Positions 45,223-58,555 of a stretch of DNA of 64,000 nucleotides are shown piece by piece; the stretch's first letter is position 1, and every line of letters starts with the position of its first letter. This DNA comes from Pseudomonas hefeiensis (GTDB taxonomy: Bacteria > Pseudomonadota > Gammaproteobacteria > Pseudomonadales > Pseudomonadaceae). The position numbers and the translations under genes are program-made. Location of the stretch: contig NZ_CP117449.1 of the NCBI RefSeq assembly GCF_030687835.1, positions 4,278,001 through 4,342,000 on the forward strand, read 5' to 3'. A model generated the notes under the pieces. That model saw nothing but the letters and a program-made list of their open reading frames with translations, searched no databases and was not told where the DNA came from.

Positions 45223-47964
45223 ATGCCGTCCCTCGATAGCCTGAAAACCCTTAAAACGCTGCAAGTCGACGCCAAGACTTACCACTATTTCAGCCTGCCG
45301 GATGCCGCCCGAAGCCTGGGTGACCTGGACAGACTGCCCATGTCCCTCAAAGTGCTGCTGGAGAACCTGCTGCGCTGGGAAGATGAAAAAACTGTCACCG
45401 GCACCGATCTCAAGGCCCTCGCCGGCTGGCTGAAGGAGCGTCGTTCCGACCGGGAAATTCAATACCGCCCTGCTCGGGTGCTAATGCAAGACTTCACCGG
45501 CGTCCCGGCCGTGGTCGATCTGGCCGCCATGCGCGCCGCCATGGAAAAGGCCGGCGGCGATCCGCAGCGGATCAACCCGCTGTCACCCGTGGATCTGGTG
45601 ATCGACCATTCAGTGATGGTGGACAATTTCGCCAGCAGCCAGGCGTTCGAACAGAACGTCGACATCGAAATGCAGCGCAACGGGGAGCGCTATGCCTTCC
45701 TGCGTTGGGGCCAGAGCGCCTTCGACAACTTTAGCGTGGTGCCGCCAGGCACCGGCATCTGCCACCAGGTCAACCTTGAATACCTGGGCCGCACCGTGTG
45801 GACCAAAGAGCAAGACGGACGTACCTATGCGTTTCCGGACACCTTGGTGGGCACCGATTCCCACACCACCATGATCAATGGCCTCGGCGTGCTGGGTTGG
45901 GGCGTCGGCGGGATCGAGGCCGAAGCGGCCATGCTCGGCCAGCCGGTGTCGATGCTGATTCCAGAAGTCATTGGTTTCAAACTCATCGGCAAGCTGCGCG
46001 AAGGCATCACCGCCACCGACCTGGTGCTGACGGTCACCCAAATGCTGCGCAAGAAAGGCGTAGTGGGGAAATTCGTCGAGTTCTATGGCGACGGCCTTGC
46101 CGACCTGCCTTTGGCCGACCGCGCCACCATCGCCAACATGGCCCCGGAATACGGCGCCACCTGCGGTTTTTTCCCGGTGGACGACGTGACCCTGGACTAC
46201 TTGCGCCTGTCCGGACGTCCGACCGAAACCGTGAAGCTGGTGGAAGCCTATTGCAAGGCCCAGGGCCTGTGGCGGCTGCCCGGCCAGGAACCGGTATTCA
46301 CCGACTCGCTGGAACTGGACATGGGGAGCGTCGAGGCCAGTCTCGCCGGACCAAAGCGTCCTCAAGACCGGGTCTCGCTGCCGAATGTCGGCCAGGCTTT
46401 CAATGACTTCCTGGGCCTGAACCTCAAACCCACCAGCAAGGAAGAAGGCCGCCTGGAAAGCGAGGGTGGCGGTGGGGTCGCGGTAGGCAACGCCGATCAG
46501 GTGGGGGAAACCGAATACGAATTCGAGGGTCGGACCCATCGCCTGAAAAATGGCGCGGTGGTGATTGCGGCCATTACCTCCTGCACCAACACCTCCAATC
46601 CCAGCGTGATGATGGCCGCCGGGCTGCTGGCGAAAAAAGCCGTGGAGAAAGGCCTGACCCGCAAACCGTGGGTCAAGAGTTCCCTGGCGCCAGGTTCGAA
46701 GGTGGTTACCGATTACTACAAGGCTGCCGGGCTGACCGAGTACCTGGACAAACTGGGTTTCGATCTGGTGGGTTACGGTTGCACGACCTGCATCGGCAAC
46801 TCGGGGCCGTTGCCCGAGCCGATCGAAAAAGCCATCCAGAGCGCCGACCTGACAGTGGCATCGGTGCTGTCGGGCAATCGTAATTTCGAAGGCCGCGTGC
46901 ACCCGTTGGTAAAAACCAACTGGCTGGCGTCACCGCCCCTGGTGGTCGCCTATGCCCTGGCCGGCACGGTGCGCATCGACATCAGCAGTGAATCGCTGGG
47001 CAACGACCGCGACGGCAACCCGGTGTACCTGCGGGATATCTGGCCCAGCAGCCAGGAAGTCGCCAACGCGGTGGCCCAGGTGAACACCAGCATGTTCCAC
47101 AAGGAATACGCCGCCGTGTTTGCCGGTGATGAGCAATGGCAGGCTATCGAGGTGCCGCAAGCAGCGACTTACGTCTGGCAATCGGACTCGACCTACATCC
47201 AGCACCCGCCGTTCTTCGAGAACATCAGTGGGCCGCCACCGGCCATCAACAATGTCGAAGGTGCAAAAATCCTGGCTTTGCTCGGCGACTCGGTGACCAC
47301 CGACCACATTTCCCCAGCCGGCAATATCAAGACCGACAGCCCGGCCGGCCGTTATCTGCGCGAACAGGGCGTGGAGCCACGGGACTTCAATTCCTATGGT
47401 TCAAGGCGCGGTAACCATCAGGTAATGATGCGTGGCACCTTCGCCAATATCCGCATCCGCAACGAAATGCTCGGCGGCGAAGAAGGCGGCAATACGATCT
47501 ACATCCCCAGCGGCGAAAGAATGCCGATCTACGACGCCGCCATGTTGTATCAGGCCATGAGCACGCCCCTGGTGGTGATCGCCGGACAGGAATATGGCAC
47601 CGGCTCGAGCCGGGACTGGGCAGCCAAGGGCACGAATCTGTTGGGGGTCAAGGCGGTGATCGCCGAGAGCTTCGAGCGCATTCACCGCTCCAACCTGGTG
47701 GGCATGGGCGTGCTGCCGTTGCAGTTCAAGCTCGATCAGAATCGCAAGAGCCTGAACCTCACAGGCAAGGAAACCCTGGACATCCTGGGCCTGAGCGACG
47801 TCGAACTGACGCCACGCATGAACCTGCCACTGGTCATCACCCGCGAGGACGGGCGCCAGGAGCGGGTTGACGTGTTGTGCCGGATCGACACCTTGAATGA
47901 AGTGGAATATTTCAAGGCTGGGGGGATTTTGCACTACGTCCTACGGCAATTGATTTCAGAATAA
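45223..47964 (+). CDS. acnA: Aconitate hydratase A
   Basis: A 913-residue monomeric aconitase of the IRP/AcnA type, TCA cycle and stress-resistant. The [4Fe-4S] cysteines lie in [13 protein letters not shown] and [34 protein letters not shown] and the C-terminal swivel [18 protein letters not shown] are typical. The ATG at 45223 has AAGGAG eight bases upstream, better than the in-frame start at 45214. It is followed by a strong terminator. Confidence 0.97.
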   Translation: MPSLDSLKTLKTLQVDAKTYHYFSLPDAARSLGDLDRLPMSLKVLLENLLRWEDEKTVTGTDLKALAGWLKERRSDREIQYRPARVLMQDFTGVPAVVDLAAMRAAMEKAGGDPQRINPLSPVDLVIDHSVMVDNFASSQAFEQNVDIEMQRNGERYAFLRWGQSAFDNFSVVPPGTGICHQVNLEYLGRTVWTKEQDGRTYAFPDTLVGTDSHTTMINGLGVLGWGVGGIEAEAAMLGQPVSMLIPEVIGFKLIGKLREGITATDLVLTVTQMLRKKGVVGKFVEFYGDGLADLPLADRATIANMAPEYGATCGFFPVDDVTLDYLRLSGRPTETVKLVEAYCKAQGLWRLPGQEPVFTDSLELDMGSVEASLAGPKRPQDRVSLPNVGQAFNDFLGLNLKPTSKEEGRLESEGGGGVAVGNADQVGETEYEFEGRTHRLKNGAVVIAAITSCTNTSNPSVMMAAGLLAKKAVEKGLTRKPWVKSSLAPGSKVVTDYYKAAGLTEYLDKLGFDLVGYGCTTCIGNSGPLPEPIEKAIQSADLTVASVLSGNRNFEGRVHPLVKTNWLASPPLVVAYALAGTVRIDISSESLGNDRDGNPVYLRDIWPSSQEVANAVAQVNTSMFHKEYAAVFAGDEQWQAIEVPQAATYVWQSDSTYIQHPPFFENISGPPPAINNVEGAKILALLGDSVTTDHISPAGNIKTDSPAGRYLREQGVEPRDFNSYGSRRGNHQVMMRGTFANIRIRNEMLGGEEGGNTIYIPSGERMPIYDAAMLYQAMSTPLVVIAGQEYGTGSSRDWAAKGTNLLGVKAVIAESFERIHRSNLVGMGVLPLQFKLDQNRKSLNLTGKETLDILGLSDVELTPRMNLPLVITREDGRQERVDVLCRIDTLNEVEYFKAGGILHYVLRQLISE

Positions 47965-47976
47965 AAAGAAGCGTCT

Positions 47977-48014
47977 TACGAAAACACCGCCTGTTAATAG
48001 GCGGTGTTTTCGTA
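47977..48014. terminator. acnA terminator
   Basis: 13-bp perfect stem (47979-47991 and 48000-48012) containing AAAACACCGCC / GGCGGTGTTTT, 14 bases after the stop. Confidence 0.85.
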
Positions 48015-48089
48015 TGGGTCTGCCTATAATCCCGCCGGTCCTGTCAGCCCCATCGCCACAAACGGTTCTTCAGTCTCAAAGGATGTGAT

Positions 48090-48878
48090 ATGCCTGCCCT
48101 GCCCTGGCCATACCTGGCCTTCCTTTCCATCGGCTATGCCTTGGCCCTGGCCTTCGGTCAAATGGCCTGGACTGCTGCGATCTCGGTCGCGCTGCTGCTG
48201 TTCGCCGGGTATGCGGTTCGCCAGCAACAGACGCCGGTCGGCCAGTTTCTCGGCCACGCCCTGTTTGTGGTGATGGCCCTGGCACTGGCCCTGCACTGGA
48301 TGCCGGGTTTTTTCAACGGGCGGGCGATCCCGCCGCAACGCTTCACCGATGATGCCGTGCCATTTGCCATGTACCTGAACCAGGACAAGCCGCTGATCGG
48401 TTTCTGGTTGCTGCTGGCGTGTCCCTGGATCGTCGGCAGGCGCTCGTTTCGCTTGTCGGTCCAGGCCACGGCCCTGGGCCTGAGCCTGAGCGCCGTGCTG
48501 GCGCTGGGCGGGGCGATGCTGCTGGGAATGATCCATTGGGCACCGAAGTGGCCGGAGCTGGCCTGGCTATGGGTACTCAATAATCTTTTATTGGTGACAC
48601 TGGTGGAGGAAGCGCTGTTTCGTGGCTACATTCAGGGTGGCTTGAGCCGGCGCTTCAAACATCTGAGCTATGGCGACAATCTGGCATTGATCCTGGCCTC
48701 GCTGCTGTTCGGCCTGGTGCATGCCGGGGCAGGATGGCAATGGGTGCTGCTGTCGGGCATGGCGGGAGTCGGTTACGGCCTCGCTTATCGCTTTGGTGGG
48801 CTGGGAGCGGCGATTGCCGCTCACTTTGGCCTCAATCTGCTTCATTTCGCCCTATTTACCTACCCGATGCTGGCGTGA
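48090..48878 (+). CDS. CPBP-family intramembrane metalloprotease
   Basis: A 262-residue multi-pass protein of the CAAX/Abi (CPBP) family. The EExxxR motif is [14 protein letters not shown] near residues 172-185, and the two further conserved His-containing helices are [16 protein letters not shown] and [14 protein letters not shown]. About eight membrane segments. The start at 48090 has AAAGGA upstream. In P. aeruginosa a similar gene lies close to acnA and aer, from memory. The substrate is unknown. Confidence 0.9.
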   Translation: MPALPWPYLAFLSIGYALALAFGQMAWTAAISVALLLFAGYAVRQQQTPVGQFLGHALFVVMALALALHWMPGFFNGRAIPPQRFTDDAVPFAMYLNQDKPLIGFWLLLACPWIVGRRSFRLSVQATALGLSLSAVLALGGAMLLGMIHWAPKWPELAWLWVLNNLLLVTLVEEALFRGYIQGGLSRRFKHLSYGDNLALILASLLFGLVHAGAGWQWVLLSGMAGVGYGLAYRFGGLGAAIAAHFGLNLLHFALFTYPMLA

Positions 48879-48954
48879 TAGCGACCGGAAAAATAACTTC
48901 AATAAAAACCTGTCGGCGCCGACAACCTTTCAAAGCCTTGCGGACCTACACACC

Positions 48955-50520
48955 ATGCGTAACAACCAACCCGTCACACAACGCGAAAGGACCCTCCCGG
49001 CCCAGCAGCGATTGATTTCCACTACCGATGCCAAAGGTGTGATCACCTATTGCAACGACGCGTTCGTTGAAATCAGCGGGTTTTCGAAAGAGGAACTGAT
49101 CCGCTCGCCCCACAACCTGGTACGCCATCCCGATGTGCCGTCAGCCGTGTTTGCCCATATGTGGAACACACTGAAACAAGGCTTGCCATGGATGGGCATC
49201 GTCAAGAATCGCTGCAAGAACGGCGACCATTACTGGGTCAATGCCTACGTTACGCCCGTGTTTGAAGGCAACCAGGTGGTTGGCTACGAGTCGGTGCGGG
49301 TCAAGCCCAGCGCCGAGCAGATCGCCCGGGCCGAAGCGCTCTATCAACGCATCAACCAAGGCAAGCCGGCGATCCCGCGCAGCGACAAATGGTTGCCGAT
49401 CCTGCAGGACTGGCTGCCGTTTATCCTGGTCAGCCAGTTGAGCTTCGTGGTTGGCGCGTTTCTCAACTCCTCCTGGGGCTTTGCCCTGGCTGCCGTGCTC
49501 TCGGTACCTCTGGGCCTGATGGGCCTGCAATGGCAGCAGCGTGGGATCAAGCGCCTGTTACGCCTGGCCGAGCAGACCACCTCCGACCCGTTGATCGCCC
49601 GGATGTACACCGACAGCCGTGGCGTCCAGGCGCGCCTGGAGATGTCGATCCTCAGCCAGGAAGCTCGCCTGAAAACCTGCCTGACCCGTTTGCAGGACAC
49701 CGCTGAGCATCTCAACGAACAGGCGCGGCAATCAAACTCGTTGGCCCATAACAGTTCCAGCGGCCTGGAACGCCAGCGGGTGGAGACCGAACAGGTGGCC
49801 ACCGCCGTCAACGAGATGGCCGCGACCACCCAGGAAGTCGCCAGACACGTGCAACGCACCGCCGACGCCACCCAGGAAGCCAATCGCCTGACCAGTCGCG
49901 GACGCGACATCGCCGGGGAAACCCGCGAAGCCATCGAGCGTTTGTCGGTGGTGGTGGGCGAGACCGGGCAGACCGTGACCCAACTGGCCAAGGACAGTGA
50001 CGAGATCGGTGGTGTGGTGGACGTGATCAAAGGCATTGCCGACCAGACCAACCTGCTGGCCCTCAACGCCGCCATCGAAGCAGCCCGTGCCGGGGAAATG
50101 GGCCGCGGCTTTGCCGTGGTGGCGGACGAAGTGCGCCAACTGGCGCAACGTACCAGTGAGTCCACCGGGCAGATCCACGCCCTGATCGCCAAGCTCCAGC
50201 AGACGGCCACCAATGCCGTGCAAACCATGGACGCCGGCCACCGTCAGGCCGAGGAAGGCGTGGCGCGGGTGATGGAAGCAGACCAGGCGCTGGTGGGCAT
50301 CAGTGAAGCGGTGGCCAACATCACCGACATGACCACCCAGATTGCCGCCGCTACCGAGGAACAAAGCGCGGTGGCCGAGGAGATCAGCCGCAATATCAGC
50401 AACATCTCGGAACTGGCCGACCAGACCTCGGGCCAGGCCCACAGCTCGGCGCTGCTGAGCGAAGAACTGACCCGCACCGCCAATACGCAGTATTCGTTGG
50501 TGGAGCGGTTCAACCGCTGA
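48955..50520 (+). CDS. aer: Aerotaxis receptor Aer
   Basis: A 521-residue transducer, the length I recall for Pseudomonas Aer. The N-terminal PAS domain (residues about 18-125: [40 protein letters not shown]) should bind FAD and sense redox state. It has two close membrane segments near residues 150-195 and a methyl-accepting signalling domain with the hairpin [20 protein letters not shown], then [21 protein letters not shown] set the start at 48955 ([11 protein letters not shown]); the frame stays open into the previous gene without meaning. The site upstream is weak. Confidence 0.94.
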   Translation: MRNNQPVTQRERTLPAQQRLISTTDAKGVITYCNDAFVEISGFSKEELIRSPHNLVRHPDVPSAVFAHMWNTLKQGLPWMGIVKNRCKNGDHYWVNAYVTPVFEGNQVVGYESVRVKPSAEQIARAEALYQRINQGKPAIPRSDKWLPILQDWLPFILVSQLSFVVGAFLNSSWGFALAAVLSVPLGLMGLQWQQRGIKRLLRLAEQTTSDPLIARMYTDSRGVQARLEMSILSQEARLKTCLTRLQDTAEHLNEQARQSNSLAHNSSSGLERQRVETEQVATAVNEMAATTQEVARHVQRTADATQEANRLTSRGRDIAGETREAIERLSVVVGETGQTVTQLAKDSDEIGGVVDVIKGIADQTNLLALNAAIEAARAGEMGRGFAVVADEVRQLAQRTSESTGQIHALIAKLQQTATNAVQTMDAGHRQAEEGVARVMEADQALVGISEAVANITDMTTQIAAATEEQSAVAEEISRNISNISELADQTSGQAHSSALLSEELTRTANTQYSLVERFNR

Positions 50521-50533
50521 GAGATGCCTGTTC

Positions 50534-50573
50534 CATAAAAAACCGGGAAGGTGATACTTCCTGGTTTTTTATT
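50534..50573 (+). terminator. aer terminator
   Basis: 10-base stem AACCGGGAAG / CTTCCTGGTT followed by a T-run, about 20 bases after the stop. Confidence 0.8.
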
Positions 50574-50608
50574 GCCAATTCAAAAGTGGTGTCGCGTTAT
50601 GAACCGTC

Positions 50609-50693
50609 TTCGCGAGCAAGCCCGCTCCCACATTTTGAGATGCGTTCGCCTGAACAACTGCAATCCCCCTGTGGGAGCGGGCTTGCTCGCGAA
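50609..50693. repeat. REP pair (REPIN)
   Basis: Inverted arms 50609-50632 and 50670-50693, the same sequence family as 29875-29949. Between aer and the hydrolase gene. Confidence 0.8.
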
Positions 50694-50712
50694 GAGGCCA
50701 GGACAGGCGCAA

Positions 50713-51405
50713 TCAATCCAGAAGAAGAAACGCCGCCACCCTGCCCGCCGCAGCCTCCAGATGCTGCTCATGACTAAACCCCGAAGCCTTCAACGGCTTC
50801 AGGTCATGATCCCCCGCCACCAGCCACATCACCTCGATGCTCGCTGACAGGTCATAGCCCCGCACCGCCTCACGATTGCCCAACGCATCGCGCTCACCCT
50901 GGATGATCAAGGTCCGGGTCTTCAATTCCGCCAGGTGCTCGACCCGCGGCTTTTCCGGTTTGCCCACCGCGTAAAAGGGATACCCCAGGCACATCAGGGC
51001 ATCAGCTTCCAGCTCATCGGCCAGCAAGCTCGCCATGCGCCCGCCCATGGACTTGCCGCCAATGGCCAGCCGCCCAGCGACATAAGGCCGCACCGTGGCG
51101 AACACCTCACGCCAGCACTCCAGCAACTTGGCGGCCGGGTTCGGCGGACGTTTGCCCCCATCCAGGCGTCGTTGCGCCATGTAAGGAAATTCGAAGCGCA
51201 ACACGTTGATGCCATGCCCGGCAAGGCGCGCGGCCATTTCGTTCATGAAGCCGCTGTCCATCGGCGCGCCGGCGCCATGGGCCAGGATCAGGGTCGGCGC
51301 CTTGGCGCTGACACCCGTTTGCGCAGCCGTCCATAGCCAGCCGTGTTCGGCCACACACCGCACCCATTGATCCTCGTCAATACTGGCCTTGTGCTGTTTG
51401 TCCAT
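50713..51405 (-). CDS. Alpha/beta hydrolase, KANL3/TEX30-like
   Basis: A 230-residue alpha/beta-fold protein. [16 protein letters not shown] forms the oxyanion region; the nucleophile Ser is in [17 protein letters not shown]; the acid and His lie in [11 protein letters not shown] and GDHDLKP. Substrate unknown. The gene points away from the ccoN promoter, and its first codons overlap an Anr-type box at 51367, so its expression may respond to oxygen as well. The start at 51405 is inferred; a later start would remove the overlap. Confidence 0.85.
   Translation of the reverse strand: MDKQHKASIDEDQWVRCVAEHGWLWTAAQTGVSAKAPTLILAHGAGAPMDSGFMNEMAARLAGHGINVLRFEFPYMAQRRLDGGKRPPNPAAKLLECWREVFATVRPYVAGRLAIGGKSMGGRMASLLADELEADALMCLGYPFYAVGKPEKPRVEHLAELKTRTLIIQGERDALGNREAVRGYDLSASIEVMWLVAGDHDLKPLKASGFSHEQHLEAAAGRVAAFLLLD
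51367..51380. promoter_or_regulatory. Anr/FNR-type box upstream of the first ccoN
   Basis: TTGATCCTCGTCAA matches the Anr/FNR consensus TTGAT-N4-ATCAA with one mismatch. It is 121 bases before the ccoN start and inside the first codons of the divergent hydrolase gene. A class II site would place transcription start near 51415. Inferred from the known Anr control of the second Pseudomonas cbb3 operon. Confidence 0.7.
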
Positions 51406-51501
51406 GCTGACCTCGCTTTTAGTCTGCCTATAACTCCAGGCGAAGAACGCCGCACTGCCTTGCGCAGGCGCTCACTTCGGCTGAACCGTGGATGGGGAAC
51501 C

Positions 51502-52926
<1,425 letters not shown>

Positions 52927-52936
52927 GGAGTCCGCC

Positions 52937-53545
52937 ATGAAACACGAAACAATCGAGAAGAACGTCGGCCTGCTGATGCTGCTGATGGTCCTGGCCGTGA
53001 GCATCGGCGGTCTGACCCAGATCGTGCCGCTGTTCTTCCAGGACGTGACCAACAAACCGGTGGACGGCATGAAGCCCTACACCGCGCTGCAACTGGAAGG
53101 TCGCGACATCTATATCCGTGAAGGCTGCGTCGGCTGCCATTCGCAGATGATCCGTCCGTTCCGCGCCGAGACCGAACGCTACGGCCACTATTCGGTGGCC
53201 GGTGAAAGCGTTTGGGACCACCCGTTCCTGTGGGGCTCCAAGCGCACCGGGCCGGACCTGGCCCGGGTCGGCGCGCGCTACTCCGATGACTGGCATCGCG
53301 CCCACCTGTACAACCCGCGCAACGTAGTACCTGAGTCGAAGATGCCGGCCTACCCCTGGCTGGTAACCCAGGCAGTGGACAGCAGCCACACCGAAACCAA
53401 GCTGCGCACTATGCGCACCCTCGGCGTGCCGTACACCGACGACGACATCAATGGCAGCGTGGCCTCCCTCAAGGACAAGACCGAGATGGACGCCCTGGTG
53501 GCCTACCTGCAAGTGCTCGGCACTGCCATCAAGAGCAAGAGGTGA
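52937..53545 (+). CDS. ccoO: cbb3 oxidase monoheme cytochrome c subunit, first operon
   Basis: A 202-residue membrane-anchored cytochrome c. It has one N-terminal membrane helix ([20 protein letters not shown]), the single heme site [12 protein letters not shown], and a Met ligand in [10 protein letters not shown]. It passes electrons from CcoP to CcoN. It starts ten bases after ccoN and is followed by ccoQ. Most of the sequence is identical to the copy at 56628. Confidence 0.96.
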   Translation: MKHETIEKNVGLLMLLMVLAVSIGGLTQIVPLFFQDVTNKPVDGMKPYTALQLEGRDIYIREGCVGCHSQMIRPFRAETERYGHYSVAGESVWDHPFLWGSKRTGPDLARVGARYSDDWHRAHLYNPRNVVPESKMPAYPWLVTQAVDSSHTETKLRTMRTLGVPYTDDDINGSVASLKDKTEMDALVAYLQVLGTAIKSKR

Positions 53546-53549
53546 GCCT

Positions 53550-53753
53550 ATGTTCCTTGAAATGAGCACTGGAATGATCCGCGGCCTGGGCACGGTCGTG
53601 GTGTTCGTGGCCTTCATCGGCCTGACCCTGTGGGTCTTCAGCAGCAAGCGCAACCCTGAGTTCGCCCAGGCGCGCCTGCTGCCGTTCGCCGACGAGCCAC
53701 CCGCCGACATCGCCAACCCCCAAGACCCTGCAACAAGGAGCACCCGGCCATGA
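53550..53753 (+). CDS. ccoQ: cbb3 oxidase assembly subunit CcoQ, first operon
   Basis: A 67-residue single-helix protein starting [19 protein letters not shown], with the membrane segment [17 protein letters not shown], and a polar tail ending in Pro-rich residues. It probably stabilises the complex. The ATG at 53550 is chosen; the longer frame overlaps ccoO. Its TGA overlaps the ccoP ATG by four bases. Confidence 0.9.
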   Translation: MFLEMSTGMIRGLGTVVVFVAFIGLTLWVFSSKRNPEFAQARLLPFADEPPADIANPQDPATRSTRP

Positions 53754-54703
53754 CCACCTTCTGGAGTACGTGGATCAGCGTACTGACCATCGGCAGCCTG
53801 ATCGGTCTGACCTGGCTGCTGATCGGCACCCGCAAGGGCGAGACCAAGGGCAGCGTCGACCAGACCATGGGCCACAGCTTCGACGGCATCGAGGAGTACG
53901 ACAACCCGCTGCCGCAGTGGTGGTTCCTGTTGTTCGCCGGCACCCTGGTATTTTCCGTCGGCTACCTGGTCCTCTACCCGGGCCTGGGCAACTGGAAAGG
54001 CATCTTGCCCGGCTACGAAAATGGCTGGACCGGCGCCCATGAATGGGAAAAGGAAATGGCCAGGGCCGACGCCAAATTCGGGCCGATCTTCGCCAAGTTC
54101 GCCGCCATGCCGGTGGAAGAAGTCGCCAAGGACCCGCAGGCATTGAAGATGGGTGGCCGCTTGTTCGCCTCCAACTGCTCGGTCTGCCACGGCTCGGACG
54201 CCAAGGGTGCCTTCGGCTTCCCTAACCTGGCCGACAGCCACTGGCGCTGGGGCGGCAGTGCCGAAACCATCAAAGCCACCATCATGGGCGGTCGCATGGC
54301 CGCGATGCCGGCCTGGGGCGAAGTGCTCGGGGAAGCCGGAGTCAAGAACGTGGCCGCGTATGTGCGCCATGATCTGGCGGGCCTGCCGCTGCCGGCAGAC
54401 AGCGGCGCCGACCTGCAAGCAGGCCAGCAAGCGTTCAACACCACTTGCGTCGCCTGCCACGGTGCCACCGGCAAAGGCACCGAAGTCATGGGCGCGCCAG
54501 ACCTGACCTTGCCGGCCGGCTTCATCTACGGCACCAGCCTGGCGCAACTGCAACAGACCATCCGTCATGGCCGCCAGGGCCATATGCCAGCGCAGAATGA
54601 GTTGCTCGGCAATGACAAGGTGCAACTGCTCGCGGCTTACGTCTACAGCCTGTCCCACGCGGCGAGCGCCGAACGCCTGCAAGCTGAACACAAAAGCGAA
54701 TAA
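53750..54703 (+). CDS. ccoP: cbb3 oxidase diheme cytochrome c subunit, first operon
   Basis: A 317-residue diheme cytochrome c. Two N-terminal membrane helices ([14 protein letters not shown], and [20 protein letters not shown]) are followed by two heme-binding domains with CSVCHG and [19 protein letters not shown] is the CcoP signature before helix 2. It lacks a ten-residue insertion ([10 protein letters not shown]) present in the second copy. Overlaps ccoQ by four bases. Confidence 0.96.
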   Translation: MTTFWSTWISVLTIGSLIGLTWLLIGTRKGETKGSVDQTMGHSFDGIEEYDNPLPQWWFLLFAGTLVFSVGYLVLYPGLGNWKGILPGYENGWTGAHEWEKEMARADAKFGPIFAKFAAMPVEEVAKDPQALKMGGRLFASNCSVCHGSDAKGAFGFPNLADSHWRWGGSAETIKATIMGGRMAAMPAWGEVLGEAGVKNVAAYVRHDLAGLPLPADSGADLQAGQQAFNTTCVACHGATGKGTEVMGAPDLTLPAGFIYGTSLAQLQQTIRHGRQGHMPAQNELLGNDKVQLLAAYVYSLSHAASAERLQAEHKSE

Positions 54704-54717
54704 ATCCTGACCACACG

Positions 54718-54745
54718 AACAGCCGCATCCATCTGGATGCGGCGG
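54718..54745 (+). terminator. Hairpin after the first cco operon
   Basis: 9-bp stem GCCGCATCC / GGATGCGGC with a 4-base loop, 18 bases after the stop; no clear T-run. Confidence 0.5.
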
Positions 54746-55185
54746 TTCCGTGCCCCAGCGCGACTCATTGTCGCACCCCTTCTCTTCGCGCCTTTCGGTT
54801 ACCTGCAATCGGGTCTAAGCTTGCCCGAGCGTGCACTGGCGTTTGCCGGTTTCAGGTCGATCCGAGCCGATGTGTTCCACAATCCGTTCGATAAAAAGGC
54901 CGCAAAGGCCGGTGGATACCGGCTATTGCGCCCAGGGCTTCCCATGACCCGAACGCCGTGTTGGAACACACCCCGTTACAACCGAACCGACCCCCTCGCC
55001 TCTTTCCTGCGCCGCGACAATTTGCCGGGGGCCGATTTTGTCCCTACGTCGAGCATGGAAAGGCCGCAGAATCAGCTTTAGAAAGCATTGACCCAGGTCA
55101 TGGCGCGTTGCAATGACCCCCCGCTTTCTCCATACTTGCGACCGATTTTTATCCTAATAAAACACCCAAACCGTGGAACCTTAGA
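54746..55185. other. Intergenic region before the second cco operon
   Basis: 440 bases between the two oxidase operons. An open frame from 54737 to 55081 exists but has no ribosome-binding site and no recognisable protein. I find no Anr-type TTGAT-N4-ATCAA site, consistent with the constitutive behaviour reported for the cbb3-1 type operon. It should hold the promoter of the second operon. Confidence 0.5.
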
Positions 55186-56628
55186 ATGAGCACAGCAATC
55201 AGTCCGACTGCTTATAACTATAAGGTAGTCCGCCAGTTCGCCATCATGACGGTGGTCTGGGGGATCCTTGGCATGGGGCTCGGTGTCTTCATCGCCTCGC
55301 AACTGGTCTGGCCGGAGTTGAACTTCGATCTGCCATGGACGACGTTTGGACGCCTGCGCCCGCTGCACACCAACCTGGTGATCTTCGCCTTCGGTGGTTG
55401 TGCGTTGTTTGCCACTTCCTATTACGTCGTGCAGCGAACCTGCCAAACGCGACTGATTTCCGACAGCCTCGCCGCCTTCACCTTCTGGGGTTGGCAAGCG
55501 GTCATCGTCGGTGCGATCGTGACCTTGCCGATGGGTTTCACCACCACCAAGGAATACGCAGAGCTGGAATGGCCCCTGGCTATTCTGCTGGCCATCGTCT
55601 GGGTGACCTACGGTCTGGTGTTCTTCGGCACCATCGTCAAGCGCAAGACCAAGCACATCTATGTCGGTAACTGGTTCTACGGTGCCTTCATCGTCGTAAC
55701 CGCCATGCTGCACATCGTCAACCACGCGTCCCTGCCGGTCAGCTTCTTCAAGTCCTACTCGGCCTACTCGGGCGCCACCGACGCGATGATCCAGTGGTGG
55801 TACGGCCACAACGCCGTGGGTTTCTTCCTGACCACCGGCTTCCTGGGAATGATGTATTACTTCGTGCCGAAACAGGCCGAGCGTCCGATCTATTCCTATC
55901 GCCTGTCCATCGTCCACTTCTGGGCGCTGATCACCCTGTACATCTGGGCCGGTCCTCACCACCTGCACTACACCGCGCTGCCGGACTGGGCACAGTCCCT
56001 GGGCATGGCGATGTCGATCATCCTGCTGGCGCCAAGCTGGGGTGGCATGATCAACGGCATGATGACCCTCTCGGGCGCCTGGCATAAGCTGCGCACCGAC
56101 CCGATCCTGCGGTTCCTGGTGGTTTCCCTGGCATTCTATGGCATGTCGACCTTCGAAGGCCCGATGATGGCCATCAAGACCGTCAACTCCCTGAGCCACT
56201 ACACCGACTGGACCATCGGCCACGTACACGCCGGTGCGCTCGGCTGGGTGGCGATGATCTCCATCGGCGCCATCTACCACATGATCCCGAAACTGTTCGG
56301 TCGTGCGCAGATGCACAGCACCGGTCTGATCAACACCCACTTCTGGCTCGCCACCATCGGCACCGTGCTCTACATCGCCTCGATGTGGGTCAACGGCATC
56401 ACCCAGGGCCTGATGTGGCGTGCAATCAACGATGACGGCACCCTGACCTACTCGTTCGTCGAAGCGCTGCAAGCCAGCCACCCTGGCTTCATCGTCCGTG
56501 CCCTGGGCGGCGCGTTCTTCGCCAGCGGCATGCTGTTCATGGCCTACAACGTGTATCGCACCGTTCGTGCCTCTGACCCGGCCGAAGCTGAGGCCGCCGC
56601 CAAGATCGCCGTAGTTGGAGCTCACTGA
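55186..56628 (+). CDS. ccoN: cbb3 cytochrome c oxidase subunit I, second operon
   Basis: A 480-residue catalytic subunit, very similar to the copy at 51502, with differences mainly at the N-terminus ([13 protein letters not shown]), the loops and the C-terminal tail. The same His-bearing motifs are present ([34 protein letters not shown]). Its stop overlaps the next start by one base. By position this is the cbb3-1 (ccoN1) type. Confidence 0.96.
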   Translation: MSTAISPTAYNYKVVRQFAIMTVVWGILGMGLGVFIASQLVWPELNFDLPWTTFGRLRPLHTNLVIFAFGGCALFATSYYVVQRTCQTRLISDSLAAFTFWGWQAVIVGAIVTLPMGFTTTKEYAELEWPLAILLAIVWVTYGLVFFGTIVKRKTKHIYVGNWFYGAFIVVTAMLHIVNHASLPVSFFKSYSAYSGATDAMIQWWYGHNAVGFFLTTGFLGMMYYFVPKQAERPIYSYRLSIVHFWALITLYIWAGPHHLHYTALPDWAQSLGMAMSIILLAPSWGGMINGMMTLSGAWHKLRTDPILRFLVVSLAFYGMSTFEGPMMAIKTVNSLSHYTDWTIGHVHAGALGWVAMISIGAIYHMIPKLFGRAQMHSTGLINTHFWLATIGTVLYIASMWVNGITQGLMWRAINDDGTLTYSFVEALQASHPGFIVRALGGAFFASGMLFMAYNVYRTVRASDPAEAEAAAKIAVVGAH

Positions 56629-57236
56629 TGAAGCACGAAACAGTAGAGAAGAATATCGGCCTGCTGGCCTTCTTCATGGTCATCGCCGTCAGCATCGGCG
56701 GCCTGACCCAGATCGTTCCGCTGTTTTTCCAGGACGTGACCAACAAGCCGGTCGAAGGCATGAAGCCGCGCACCGCCCTTGAACTGGAAGGTCGCGACGT
56801 CTACATCGCCAACGGCTGTGTCGGCTGCCACTCGCAGATGATCCGTCCGTTTCGCGCAGAAACCGAACGCTATGGCCACTACTCGGTTGCCGGTGAAAGC
56901 GTCTGGGATCACCCGTTCCTGTGGGGTTCCAAACGTACCGGCCCGGACCTGGCTCGCGTTGGCGGCCGCTACTCCGACGACTGGCAGCGTGCGCACCTGT
57001 ACAACCCGCGCAACGTAGTGCCTGAGTCGAAAATGCCGGCCTACCCGTTCCTCGTAGAAAACAAGCTCGACGGCAAAGACACCGCCAAGAAAATGGAAGT
57101 CTTGCGTACCCTGGGCGTGCCTTACACCGACGAAGACATCGCCGGTGCCAAGGATGCCGTGAAGGGCAAGACTGAAATGGACGCGCTGGTGGCCTATCTG
57201 CAAGGCCTGGGCACCATCATCAAAAGCAAACGGTGA
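56628..57236 (+). CDS. ccoO: cbb3 oxidase monoheme cytochrome c subunit, second operon
   Basis: A 202-residue protein with one N-terminal helix, heme site [12 protein letters not shown] and Met ligand in [10 protein letters not shown]. It differs from the first copy mainly in the segment after that ([16 protein letters not shown]). Overlaps ccoN by one base (TGATG). Confidence 0.96.
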   Translation: MKHETVEKNIGLLAFFMVIAVSIGGLTQIVPLFFQDVTNKPVEGMKPRTALELEGRDVYIANGCVGCHSQMIRPFRAETERYGHYSVAGESVWDHPFLWGSKRTGPDLARVGGRYSDDWQRAHLYNPRNVVPESKMPAYPFLVENKLDGKDTAKKMEVLRTLGVPYTDEDIAGAKDAVKGKTEMDALVAYLQGLGTIIKSKR

Positions 57237-57241
57237 TTTAG

Positions 57242-57427
57242 ATGGATATCGGGATGATTCGCGGCCTAGGCACCGTCGTCGTGATGGTGGCCTTTATCGG
57301 CCTGGCGTTGTGGGTGTTCAGCCCCAAGCGCAAATCGGAATTTGACGACGCGACCTTGCTGCCATTCGCGGATGATCCCGAAGCCATCAAGCACGTCGAG
57401 CAAGCTTCTAGGAGTAACAAAGAATGA
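57242..57427 (+). CDS. ccoQ: cbb3 oxidase assembly subunit CcoQ, second operon
   Basis: A 61-residue single-helix subunit ([20 protein letters not shown] then [11 protein letters not shown]). Shorter by six residues than the first copy and with a different tail. Its TGA overlaps the ccoP ATG. Confidence 0.92.
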   Translation: MDIGMIRGLGTVVVMVAFIGLALWVFSPKRKSEFDDATLLPFADDPEAIKHVEQASRSNKE

Positions 57428-58407
57428 CTACGTTCTGGAGTCTGTACGTCACAGTCCTCAGCCTGGGAACGATCTTCGCCCTGACCTGGCTGCTGCTGTC
57501 GACCCGTAAGGGCCAGCGCGCCGAACAAACGGACGAGACGGTTGGTCACTCGTTCGATGGCATCGAAGAGTACGACAACCCACTGCCCAAATGGTGGTTC
57601 ATGCTGTTCGTGGGCACCATTATCTTCGCTCTGGGTTACCTGGTGCTCTATCCGGGCCTGGGCAACTGGAAAGGCCTGCTGCCAGGCTATAACTACCTGG
57701 ACACCGAAAAGCAGACCCCTTTCGCCAATGGCCAGACCGGCTGGACCGGTGTTCACGAGTGGGAAAAGGAAATGGCCCGTTCGGACGCCAAGTTCGGTCC
57801 GATCTTCGCCAAGTTTGCTTCCATGCCGATTGAAGAAGTCGCCAAGGACCCGCAAGCCCTGAAGATGGGTGGCCGCCTGTTCGCCTCCAACTGCTCGGTC
57901 TGCCACGGTTCCGACGCCAAGGGTGCCTACGGCTTCCCGAACCTGACCGACGCCGACTGGCGCTGGGGTGGTGAGCCGGAAACCATCAAGACCACCATCA
58001 TGGGCGGTCGTCATGCCGTGATGCCGGGCTGGGCTGCCGTGGTTGGCGAGCAAGGTGTTGCCGACGTCTCCGCCTACGTGGTGACCAGTCTGCACGGCCG
58101 TAAACTGCCGGAAGGCGCCAAGGCCGATCCGGCCAATGGCCAGAAGCTGTTCGCAGCCAACTGCGTGGCCTGCCACGGTCCAGCCGGCAAGGGCACGCCT
58201 GCCATGGGCGCACCTGACCTGACGCACCCGGCCGGTTTCATCTACGGTTCGAGCTTCGCTCAGCTGCAGCAGACCATCCGTTACGGTCGCCAGGGCCAGA
58301 TGCCTGCCCAGGCCGATCTGCAGGGTAACGACAAGGTCCACCTGCTGGCTGCGTACGTCTACAGCCTGTCTCATGGTGAACCGGCGCCAGCCGCCGATGC
58401 CCAGTAA
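57424..58407 (+). CDS. ccoP: cbb3 oxidase diheme cytochrome c subunit, second operon
   Basis: A 327-residue diheme cytochrome with two membrane helices and heme motifs CSVCHG and CVACHG. It carries the ten-residue [10 protein letters not shown] insertion absent from the first copy. It is the last gene of the operon and is followed by a strong terminator; ccoG, which usually follows in Pseudomonas, is not here. Confidence 0.96.
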   Translation: MTTFWSLYVTVLSLGTIFALTWLLLSTRKGQRAEQTDETVGHSFDGIEEYDNPLPKWWFMLFVGTIIFALGYLVLYPGLGNWKGLLPGYNYLDTEKQTPFANGQTGWTGVHEWEKEMARSDAKFGPIFAKFASMPIEEVAKDPQALKMGGRLFASNCSVCHGSDAKGAYGFPNLTDADWRWGGEPETIKTTIMGGRHAVMPGWAAVVGEQGVADVSAYVVTSLHGRKLPEGAKADPANGQKLFAANCVACHGPAGKGTPAMGAPDLTHPAGFIYGSSFAQLQQTIRYGRQGQMPAQADLQGNDKVHLLAAYVYSLSHGEPAPAADAQ

Positions 58408-58423
58408 GGCACACGCCTGATGC

Positions 58424-58465
58424 ACCAAAGGCCCCGCCAATCAATATTGGCGAGGCCTTTTTATT
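58424..58465 (+). terminator. Terminator of the second cco operon
   Basis: Stem AAAGGCCCCGCCAA / TTGGCGAGGCCTTT with one mismatch and a T-run; 20 bases after the ccoP stop. Confidence 0.85.
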
Positions 58466-58555
58466 GGTGGGTATCAAGAGTCGAAGCTGTTTCACTTGCT
58501 CGCCGCCTACGCCAGTAGTAACGTGCCTACATTCTAGTTTCATGAGGGCACCGCC

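Noticed and set aside
48721..48954. Extended N-terminus for aer
   Set aside because: The open frame runs through the CAAX protease gene on the same strand; the PAS domain starts normally from 48955.
54737..55081. 114-codon plus-strand frame between the cco operons
   Set aside because: Starts inside the hairpin after ccoP, has no ribosome-binding site and no recognisable protein pattern.
55081..55185. Anr box before the second ccoN
   Set aside because: No TTGAT-N4-ATCAA match with one mismatch or fewer was found.
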